Below the pieces are notes generated by a model that did no database searches, was not told the DNA's origin, and was given only the letters and a program-made list of their open reading frames with translations. A DNA stretch of 27,500 bases from Glandiceps talaboti (taxonomy: Eukaryota > Hemichordata > Enteropneusta > Spengelidae), in NCBI RefSeq assembly GCF_964340395.1, contig NC_135565.1, positions 8,531,742 to 8,559,241 on the forward strand. The letters run 5' to 3'. The position numbers and the translations under genes are program-made. Below, piece by piece: positions 23,901-27,500 of this stretch (position 1 is the stretch's first letter; every line of letters begins with the position of its first letter).

Positions 23901-26900
23901 TATCAACATGTTGTCTTGACATTTCAAGCCATAATTCCTCTACAGGAACTTGTAATGGACAAGTATGCCCTGATAGTTCCTGTCTACCCAGGTCTTTTCA
24001 TTGCGATGGTTTATCCGATTGTGCATTTTGTGATGCTAGTACTGTCCCTGATGAAGGAGATAATTGCAGTAGGTGTTATTAGATCAAATAATATGTAGTA
24101 TAAAGAACATTTGTAATTGAATAACATAGCACATGTATCAAAAGTAAATATGATACCTTTGATATTTCTGTAAGTAGCACAGGTTTTTGCTAATACCATT
24201 CATTATGTATGATGAATCTTTCACTCTGGTATACCATTGAATCTGTGTTTAAGAAATGTAACTACATAGCATTCTGTTTGTTTCGTGTTATAATCGAAGT
24301 TCAGAGACAGTTCAAGTTTTACTAGGTAAAGAATCATATTACAGTAATACTCTTTTCAAAATATGCCAATGTCTTTACAGAATCGGACGAATGTCGCCAA
24401 GGTAATTTTCTCTGTGAGAACAACATCTGCGTTAGTGACAAATGGCGTTGTGTTTACGATATTGATGCTCAAGGATATCCACTCGGCTGTCGAGATATGT
24501 CACATCTACAGGACTGTATTAGTAAGTATGGTTGTCAACACAGAGACTCTAAAACTGAGAAGGAAATATGTCTTGGAAATTGTTATATATTGTTCCTAAT
24601 TAGAGAACACCAGGCTTCAGTTGAAACGCAAAATGTGACATACTTCTGTGTGTGTTATTGTGTATATCTAAGAGATGTTAACAACTTTGAGCTCGGATAC
24701 ATGTAGTTTTATTAACTATTTCCAAAATCATTACCGTCTTATCGTGTTTAAATGAAGAACAAATATAATGATATGATGATCTCATTCTAATCACTAAAAC
24801 AGATAACATTACCTGTCCACCATCAACATACAGATGTCCTGGTAGTTATTGCATTCCGTTGCACAGACTATGTGATGGGGTGCCAGATTGTATTAGAAAA
24901 GAAGACGAACATGCTGCACTCTGTGGTGAGTCACATTTGTTTCCAGTCGTTACCAAAATATATATCCAAACTCTTCACAACCTAACTTTGATAGAACGAC
25001 GGGGTCGGGAGTTTCAACAACACTGGAAACATAAGTATCATGCTCTATATACGTCTGTCAACAATTTTAAGATAAATCAATTTGACAGAATACTGATTTA
25101 TGTGGTAAGGCTGTTGTTCAAAACAAGGACAAGTTTAGTTACACCTGGTTAATGTTCGACTGGTGACTTTCAATCGTTTTTGCTCATGTTTACTTTAGAT
25201 GAATTCAAATGTCCGCCAGGAGTTACACACTGTCCATCTGAAGATAAGTGTGTTGGACGAGAAAACGTATGTGACGGCATCAAACAATGTAAAGATGGGT
25301 ATGATGAATTGTATTGTGGTAAGTTATTACTCAAGCACAATGGAGATTTAGATAGTATAGGTCTTATACTCGAAATGATCATTGCTTTTAATTTGGTTAA
25401 AAATCTAAAATGAATCTAGTCAGGGAATAAACCATGCAAACATTAAATCTATTTTTGTATTGTTTCTTGGATTATGACATGTATCATATATTCCAGATAC
25501 AATGTGTCCACTAGGATGTGTATGTAAATCATATGACGTAATCTGTGAAGGAATACATGTCTTAGCGATTAGTGATTTGACTGTCAACACAAGACGTTTG
25601 TAAGTATGAAAAAAATTATGTCTTAGTTATGTAGTTCGTGTTTAACTGCATGTAGGATGTGTTTTCTCTGTGACAGTTCAAATAATGGAACCTTGTAGTT
25701 TTATACAATATAATATGCATCTAACGGTTTCTTGAGCACTTCGAAATTGTGAACCAAAAACTTATTTTGCCCTACTAAGGCTACCAAATATATGTTCAGT
25801 GAATAAGCTGTTATCGGGCATTTACCTTTTAGTGTATTGGTTATAACAACCGCTTTACCGTGGCTGTGTTTGGAGCAAGTAGTATGAACTGCAAAAGAAT
25901 TTGATGAAAGAAAGGAGTGTGACAAGGGATAACAAGTGAAATCCTGTATTATCGATTTTCTTTCTGTCGTTTCTTTATATCGCAGAATATCAACTGAAAT
26001 GAATTTTTCAAGTTCATACAATTGGAGTGAGACATTTAGCCGCTTTAATTGGATGGGTGAACTGTAAGTACATATTTCACATTATAACTTAAGACACCTT
26101 TGCCATTAAAATATTTAAGTTATGTGCATGTCCTCAACGAAATTCCATGGTAACTTCACATTTTTGTTAATTCCACAGAAATATTTCCAGTAATGGTATC
26201 AATATACTTTATCCGAAGATGTTTCATGGCATGATAAATCTACTTCAATTGTAAGTACTTCATTCTTATTTATCATTCAATATATATATATGTAAAGATG
26301 TTTTCCGGTTTTAATATATCTTCAAGTTATTAAAGACAACACCCATGAGCGTTTTTCACGCCTAGCCTACTACCAAGACAAACATATTAAAATGGACCTT
26401 GTGTCATCAAATTTAAACTTCCTAACGTTCCTAATAGTTTAGTTGTGTTAACTGTAATGAACAGTTCGTAAACCATTGCAGCTTTCGTGCACTGTACTGT
26501 AACCAAGTTTAAAAGATGTCTTTAGTATTAAAGCGATTGTATTCTCAATAGCATAAACGACATATATGTATACACCAATTTGCCTTTTAGACACCTGATG
26601 AATAACACCCTGTCTTATTTGGAAGATTCAACATTTTCAGGTCTGGAAAGATTACGTTTCTTGTAAGTCACTTCTCCTTGTTAATGTATTCAACACATTA
26701 ATCTGTATGATGTAAGGGTAGGTAAATTACAGACAAATACGTCATAGCCACTGTAGGTAACACCACATCAAGTATGAATTCTTTCCAGACATATAAGCAA
26801 TTGTTCTGCCTGTGAACTGCATTGTGACGTGTGCATTATTTCCAAAATAAAACATAAATATTACCACAGATCTAGACACAAAATATAATTTCTGATGTCT

Positions 26901-27091
26901 TCTTAATCTATGTCACAATATCACATAATTTCCTACACACAGTTGTGACTGTAATAATACCTTAAAACTCGTCAAACCTCAATGTTAATTATCTAACATT
27001 TCCATTTTGTTTTATTTAGGAACATTTCGAACAATCGTCTATCTGGTTTAGCAGAAGATGCATTTTTAGGAATGGGCCAGTTGTCATTTTT
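7381..27091 (+). CDS. Gene B: multi-domain LDLa/LRR receptor (GRL101/relaxin-receptor-like), 3' incomplete
   Basis: This entry spans the whole gene; the exons are listed separately. Twenty-seven exons total 4,382 nt (about 1,460 residues) and every junction keeps the frame. Order: signal peptide (1-17), trefoil (22-60), fucolectin-like F5/8 (65-258), kringle (263-350), EGF (352-391), Link-like (392-485), F5/8 type C (486-660), PAN (661-744), CUB (745-880), C-type lectin (881-1020), linker, seven LDLa (1043-1328), LRRNT (1329-1363), four LRR exons. Family knowledge: LDLa plus LRR before a 7TM domain defines GRL101 and relaxin-type receptors. Inference: a cell-surface receptor with a large binding ectodomain; the 7TM part should lie right of the window. 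Small exons in phase 1 may have been missed in the longer introns. Confidence 0.8.
7442..8216. other. Gene B intron 1
   Basis: A 775-bp AT-rich intron, GTAAGC to TTTGAG. I see no repeat or exon inside it. The open frames on both strands near 7733-7976 lack motifs. Confidence 0.5.
8217..8348 (+). CDS. Gene B exon 2: trefoil (P-type) domain
   Basis: The exon encodes residues 21-64. The pattern C..., R.MC, DEC, GCCWD and VCF gives the six-Cys trefoil order (C1, RxxC2, C3, GC4C5W, C6F), including [18 protein letters not shown]. Trefoil domains occur in mucosal peptides and zona proteins and can bind glycans. The donor GTTGGT is weak, but it is the only one in phase 1, and it joins to exon 3 as an Ala codon. 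A GTAAAT four bases later would break the phase. Confidence 0.8.
8385..8423. repeat. (CATA)n microsatellite in intron 2
   Basis: About nine uninterrupted tetranucleotide units, 37 bp after the trefoil exon. Confidence 0.95.
8440..9240. repeat. Degenerate duplicated and minisatellite DNA in intron 2
   Basis: The phrase CAATTATTT.ACATTCGGC followed by CGCCCTCACAGATGAATA recurs near 8440, 8570, 8825 and 9208. Between these lie loose 23-24 bp units of the type GTGTGTCATTTA..TTTATATG. A (GT)n tract is at 9041-9067. The pattern suggests an old tandem array of several hundred bp per higher-order unit. Confidence 0.6.
9308..9607 (+). CDS. Gene B exon 3: first half of a fucolectin-like F5/8 (galactose-binding-like) domain
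   Basis: Residues 65-164. NIALNRYT near the start and [10 protein letters not shown] follow the N-x-AL-x-K...A.DG pattern of fucolectin and F5/8-type jelly-roll domains. [20 protein letters not shown] matches the ...VDLG..Y.V..V.IY strand. The acceptor is TTCACAG and the donor A/GTAAGT, phase 1. The frame stays open for 71 codons into the intron, to 9822, so intron retention would give a truncated secreted form. Confidence 0.65.
9856..9960 (+). repeat. 105-bp direct repeat, copy 1
   Basis: Runs from ATTCTAACAAGACTCTC to ATTTTTAGCA. It recurs at 10040-10144 at the same length with about five differences by eye. It looks like a local segmental duplication. Confidence 0.9.
10040..10144 (+). repeat. 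105-bp direct repeat, copy 2
   Basis: The partner of 9856-9960, offset by 184 bp. A TTTA/T-rich spacer and a short G run lie between the copies. Confidence 0.9.
11088..11189. repeat. Inverted repeat with (ATTA)n core
   Basis: 33-bp arms (11088-11120 and 11157-11189) differ at one position and enclose a (TTAA/ATTA)n core. A matching (ATTA)n tract precedes the left arm at about 11046-11087. It lies 38 bp upstream of exon 4 and would form a strong hairpin over the region where the branch point is expected. Confidence 0.85.
11228..11509 (+). CDS. Gene B exon 4: second half of the fucolectin-like F5/8 domain
   Basis: Residues 165-258. The end, [14 protein letters not shown], matches the closing strand of fucolectin-type domains (L.L.EVEVYG). 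It also contains VYSCGGKLN and [11 protein letters not shown], whose Cys residues could pair. The acceptor is CCCATTCAG and the donor G/GTAAGA, phase 1. Confidence 0.65.
11510..12512. other. Gene B intron 4
   Basis: About 1.0 kb. It holds a short (ATATCT)n stretch at 11958-11979 and a GT/CT-rich region (12346-12475) of imperfect TGTG repeats. The Cys/Val-rich frame at 12297-12512 reflects that repeat, not a gene. Confidence 0.55.
12513..12788 (+). CDS. Gene B exon 5: kringle domain
   Basis: Residues 259-350, one complete kringle in one exon. Diagnostic parts are [23 protein letters not shown] (YRGT..T.SG..CQ.W), NFCRNS, TVYCP and LAYCDI, closing with DRC. Six cysteines lie in kringle order. 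Kringles mediate protein and lysine or glycan binding in plasminogen-type proteases and in ROR receptors. The expected WCYT is VYCP here, so the usual Trp of the binding pocket is missing. The donor A/GTGAGT is phase 1. Confidence 0.9.
12789..13578. other. Gene B intron 5 with (TGTA)n microsatellite
   Basis: 790 bp. A (TGTA)n run at about 13139-13207 produces periodic open frames on both strands. Nothing else is recognised. Confidence 0.7.
13579..13701 (+). CDS. Gene B exon 6: EGF-like domain
   Basis: Residues 351-391. It contains [12 protein letters not shown], then [14 protein letters not shown], six Cys in classic EGF spacing with the G-Y-x-G turn. There is no calcium-binding D-x-D/E start. 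The acceptor at 13578 is used here; an alternative AG at 13587 is also phase 1 and would drop three residues. The donor is C/GTATGT. Confidence 0.9.
13702..15104. other. Gene B intron 6
   Basis: 1.4 kb of AT-rich sequence. I see no repeat family, RNA gene or convincing exon. A missed short phase-1 exon cannot be excluded. Confidence 0.45.
15105..15386 (+). CDS. Gene B exon 7: Link-like (hyaluronan-binding type) domain lacking the central disulfide
   Basis: Residues 392-485. [20 protein letters not shown] and then AWKFGL, GYMW and GRLLHYAI follow the Link pattern F..A...C...GA.LA....L..AW..GL..C..GWL.D..V.YPI. VLCV near the end matches the closing YDVYC. Only the outer cysteine pair remains; the two inner cysteines of canonical Link modules are absent. 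Known Link domains bind hyaluronan (CD44, TSG-6); whether this one does is open. The acceptor is TTACTTCCAG and the donor G/GTATGT, phase 1. Confidence 0.6.
15387..16360. other. Gene B intron 7
   Basis: 974 bp, with a short T run near 15784. Nothing else is recognised. Confidence 0.45.
16361..16731 (+). CDS. Gene B exon 8: F5/8 type C (discoidin) domain, first part
   Basis: Residues 486-609. [19 protein letters not shown] matches the opening C..PLG..... I.. SS of discoidin domains. [15 protein letters not shown] matches the ...VDL....V.G. strand, and [20 protein letters not shown] matches Y.V.YS.DG..W..Y. It ends in phase 0 at AAG/GTAAAA, one of only two non-phase-1 splits before the LRR part. 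Confidence 0.75.
16883..17036 (+). CDS. Gene B exon 9: F5/8 type C (discoidin) domain, last part
   Basis: Residues 610-660. [15 protein letters not shown] and MLELYGC match the discoidin ending (F.GN...  .R..RI.P... LR.EL.GC). The final Cys pairs with the opening Cys in this family. The acceptor is TTGTTCAG (phase 0) and the donor G/GTAAAA (phase 1). Confidence 0.75.
17037..17965. other. Gene B intron 9
   Basis: 929 bp. An 82-codon frame at 17510-17758 has no Cys pattern or family motif and no fitting splice phase, so it is not called. Confidence 0.45.
17966..18217 (+). CDS. Gene B exon 10: PAN/apple-like domain
   Basis: Residues 661-744. It includes [20 protein letters not shown] and MCTFG, the PAN core (EC...C.....C....Y......C.L). 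PAN domains bind proteins or carbohydrates in plasminogen-type proteins and parasite adhesins. The donor GTTAGA is weak but gives the required phase 1 and lies just before an in-frame TAG, so failure to splice would end the protein here. Confidence 0.7.
18523..18930 (+). CDS. Gene B exon 11: CUB domain
   Basis: Residues 745-880, a whole CUB in one exon. [20 protein letters not shown] fits the start (G.I.SP.YP..YP....C.W). Then come [22 protein letters not shown] and a final [19 protein letters not shown], the usual F.SD.....GF...Y. CUB domains are secreted-protein interaction modules, often calcium-stabilised. The acceptor is TTTATCCAG and the donor G/GTAATA, phase 1. Confidence 0.9.
18931..20006. 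other. Gene B intron 11
   Basis: 1.08 kb. It contains a candidate SINE (19513-19740). Otherwise AT-rich with no exon recognised. Confidence 0.5.
19513..19740 (+). repeat. Candidate tRNA-derived SINE
   Basis: TGGTGGTCGAGCGCTTAGC resembles a tRNA box A, and GGATCCAAGC 34 bp later resembles box B. Both are followed by a more GC-rich body than the surrounding intron (GTTGGCTGGGTTTGATT ... CCCCGGCTTCTTC). The 3' end is unclear. This is pattern recognition only; no second copy is present in the window. Confidence 0.4.
20007..20213 (+). CDS. Gene B exon 12: C-type lectin domain, part 1
   Basis: Residues 881-949. [17 protein letters not shown] is the long-form lectin start (C...GW..F...CY). [18 protein letters not shown] and REAWIV follow the W..A...C......L.SI.. 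pattern. The acceptor TTTACAG is phase 1. The donor G/GTAAGT splits before the WIGL-equivalent strand (TYIGF). Confidence 0.9.
20356..20437 (+). CDS. Gene B exon 13: C-type lectin domain, part 2
   Basis: Residues 950-976. [20 protein letters not shown], then TDWSTE, matches the ...W.DG....F..W strand before the sugar-binding loop. It is 82 nt and ends in phase 2 at AA/GTAAGT. Confidence 0.9.
20525..20650. repeat. Compound (CA)n-(CGCA)n-(CATA)n microsatellite in intron 13
   Basis: Three adjoining tandem tracts. Conversion between units is visible as CACA to CGCA to CATA. Confidence 0.95.
20743..20894 (+). CDS. Gene B exon 14: C-type lectin domain, part 3
   Basis: Residues 977-1027. [13 protein letters not shown] carries QPD, the triplet linked to galactose-type specificity in C-type lectins, followed by an ENC. 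HWQDVMC replaces WND, and YLCKK closes the domain. A Thr/Ser linker follows (AVTTNSSG). The phase-2 acceptor completes the split codon as Asn. The donor is G/GTAAAT. Confidence 0.9.
20899..20970. repeat. (TA)n microsatellite at the start of intron 14
   Basis: The tract begins within five bases of the donor of exon 14, so length changes could affect use of this splice site. Confidence 0.95.
21430..21474 (+). CDS. Gene B exon 15: 15-codon linker
   Basis: The 45-nt exon encodes [15 protein letters not shown], hydrophilic with one NIS glycosylation site, between the lectin and the LDLa array. It is phase 1 at both ends, so it can be skipped without a frame change. The acceptor is ATTCGCAG; the donor GTTTGT is weak. 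Confidence 0.55.
21529..21660. repeat. (TGTA)n microsatellite with TGCA interruptions, intron 15
   Basis: About 33 tetranucleotide units with a central TGCATG block. The Cys/Met/Tyr/Val frames across it are artefacts. Confidence 0.95.
21698..21839. mobile_element. Foldback MITE-like element with nested arms
   Basis: Terminal arms AACAATAATGTACGCCCTCC (21698-) and its exact complement ending at 21839 are 23 bp each. Inside them are further paired segments (CATAATGG..CAAACTTTG with CAAAGTTTGCTTG..ATTATGG, and a central CATAATGGGC/GCCCATTATG). It has no coding capacity. It is a non-autonomous DNA-transposon-like or foldback element in intron 15. Confidence 0.8.
21844..22247. mobile_element. Possible second non-autonomous element with about 30-bp imperfect inverted ends
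   Basis: CCAATTCCAGTGAATTT (21857-21873) is the exact reverse complement of 22218-22234. The match continues outward imperfectly (CTATAA at both ends). It sits directly beside the foldback at 21698-21839. The interior has no coding frame. Confidence 0.5.
22379..22486 (+). CDS. Gene B exon 16: LDLa repeat 1
   Basis: Residues 1043-1078. Six Cys: [20 protein letters not shown], then [15 protein letters not shown]. The D..DC.DGSDE..C calcium box is complete. The acceptor is CCTAATAAG and the donor G/GTAAGT, phase 1 at both ends. Confidence 0.92.
22991..23107 (+). CDS. Gene B exon 17: LDLa repeat 2
   Basis: Residues 1079-1117. It contains [15 protein letters not shown] and [11 protein letters not shown], with six Cys and an intact SDE calcium box. 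Phase 1 at both ends. The frame runs on in the intron to 23325 if not spliced. Confidence 0.92.
23444..23569 (+). CDS. Gene B exon 18: LDLa repeat 3
   Basis: Residues 1118-1159. It contains [16 protein letters not shown] and [11 protein letters not shown], with TDE replacing SDE. The donor GTTGGG is weak but phase 1. The acceptor is TTTTGTGTAAG. Confidence 0.88.
23946..24068 (+). CDS. Gene B exon 19: LDLa repeat 4, altered C-terminal part
   Basis: Residues 1160-1200. It contains [20 protein letters not shown] and then [17 protein letters not shown]. There is an extra Cys and a stretched calcium box, so metal binding is uncertain. The donor A/GTAGGT is phase 1. Confidence 0.8.
24381..24521 (+). 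CDS. Gene B exon 20: LDLa repeat 5, degenerate
   Basis: Residues 1201-1247. It contains [20 protein letters not shown], then a longer loop ([12 protein letters not shown]) and DMSHLQDC. Six Cys remain, but the SDE motif is gone. The acceptor is GTCTTTACAG and the donor A/GTAAGT. Confidence 0.75.
24803..24925 (+). CDS. Gene B exon 21: LDLa repeat 6
   Basis: Residues 1248-1288. It contains [20 protein letters not shown] and then [12 protein letters not shown], with EDE in place of SDE. The donor G/GTGAGT is phase 1. It reads through to 25152 if unspliced. Confidence 0.85.
25199..25318 (+). CDS. Gene B exon 22: LDLa repeat 7
   Basis: Residues 1289-1328. It contains [37 protein letters not shown], with the acidic DE kept and Ser replaced by Tyr. 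In relaxin receptors the LDLa next to the LRRs takes part in activation, so this repeat holds the equivalent position. Confidence 0.88.
25497..25599 (+). CDS. Gene B exon 23: LRR N-terminal cap
   Basis: Residues 1329 to about 1363. [16 protein letters not shown] is the CP..C.C....V.C... LRRNT signature. The exon is phase 1 in and phase 2 out, marking the change from shuffled modules to LRR-type exons. The donor is TT/GTAAGT. Confidence 0.85.
25986..26063 (+). CDS. Gene B exon 24: divergent leucine-rich repeat 1
   Basis: 78 nt (26 codons), phase 2 at both ends. [20 protein letters not shown] is a poor LRR match but holds the expected position and boundary pattern, ending in L at the junction. 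The acceptor is ATATCGCAG. Confidence 0.7.
26179..26250 (+). CDS. Gene B exon 25: leucine-rich repeat 2
   Basis: Exactly 72 nt (24 residues). It encodes [20 protein letters not shown] followed by LLQL, the L.IS.N.I..L....F.G...L..L repeat. Phase 2 at both ends. Confidence 0.88.
26591..26662 (+). CDS. Gene B exon 26: leucine-rich repeat 3
   Basis: 72 nt, encoding [20 protein letters not shown] and then LRFL. Phase 2 at both ends. The acceptor is GCCTTTTAG and the donor TT/GTAAGT. Confidence 0.88.
27020..27091 (+). CDS. Gene B exon 27: leucine-rich repeat 4, last exon visible
   Basis: 72 nt, encoding [20 protein letters not shown] and then LSFL. The donor TT/GTAAGT shows the gene continues beyond the window, where more LRRs and a 7TM domain are expected. 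Confidence 0.9.
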
Positions 27092-27500
27092 GTAAGTTTT
27101 TGTGTGATAGATATGTCAAATAATCTAATTCTTTTTGATGGTTACTTTGGTTTTGTATTTAGATATACTAATCCAACAATAAAACAACAAATCATTTCCA
27201 TCAACAACTTTCACAACAATATGATTATATTATAATATTGACACAAAGTACAACAAAACCACCACAGTTCAGCTGGTCACCAAGGTTACATGGTTTCGAC
27301 CTTTAGTTACTAAACTACCACAGTACACATAGTATGATGCAATTTATCCAATACAATTAAAAATCAAATCAAATCAAATTGGGTTCGCAACCGCAAATCT
27401 GCGCCCCCAATTAATCATGATTTCCACTTGTTACTTATCGGTACAATAGACCTCTAATTAACATGTACAATGTCTATTATTTGTATGGTAACAATTTCAA
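27092..27500. other. Gene B intron 27, incomplete
   Basis: No exon is seen before the window ends. A short (AAATC)n tract lies at 27360-27380, followed by a slightly GC-richer stretch of unknown nature. Confidence 0.5.

Noticed and set aside
25701-26021. 106-codon minus-strand frame across intron 23
   Set aside because: It lies antisense over an intron and an LRR exon with no motif.

Overview
This is metazoan nuclear DNA. It is AT-rich and intron-dense, with short coding exons bounded by GT/AG splice sites, and it carries many di- and tetranucleotide microsatellites and foldback elements. The receptor types (LDLa/LRR/7TM receptors of the GRL101 or relaxin-receptor style with very mixed ectodomains) suggest a lophotrochozoan such as a mollusc, annelid or brachiopod. 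Other marine invertebrates cannot be excluded from the sequence alone. There are no prokaryotic features.

Region 1 (1-1349) is the 3' end of a rhodopsin-type GPCR gene (gene A). It holds the end of TM7 with an NPxxY motif and a short tail. A consensus donor inside that last exon lets the message either stop at 193 or splice in phase to an exon at 1069-1349. That exon encodes a piece of a protein-kinase-like domain with a catalytic-loop-like HGDIDVDHILIN.

Region 2 (about 1541-4215) is repeat-rich. It has a SINE-like repeat, two near-perfect palindromes whose arms read as hammerhead ribozymes, each followed by a (TA)n tract, and a terminal-exon-like acidic ORF (2457-3116) with a polyadenylation signal. 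A degenerate minisatellite lies on both sides of that ORF. From 4216 to 7380 I see no convincing gene, only a second copy of the SINE-like repeat and G- and GT-rich tracts.

Region 3 (7381-27091, running off the right edge) is one plus-strand gene (gene B), rebuilt here from 27 exons whose phases agree at every junction. It encodes about 1,460 residues: signal peptide, trefoil, F5/8-type galactose-binding-like domain (fucolectin-like), kringle, EGF, Link-like, F5/8 type C (discoidin), PAN/apple, CUB, C-type lectin with a QPD motif, short linker, seven LDLa repeats, LRR N-cap, and then at least four LRR exons, three of them exactly 72 nt. By analogy with gene A and with GRL101/relaxin-receptor genes, I expect more LRRs and a 7TM domain beyond the window. 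This ectodomain joins almost every major extracellular carbohydrate- and protein-binding module to an LDLa/LRR stalk, and it is the most notable content of the window.

The introns of gene B hold microsatellites, a 105-bp duplication, an AT-core hairpin, nested foldback (MITE-like) elements and a candidate tRNA-derived SINE. All exon models come from reading frames, splice consensus and phase agreement by eye. No alignment or transcript data was available.
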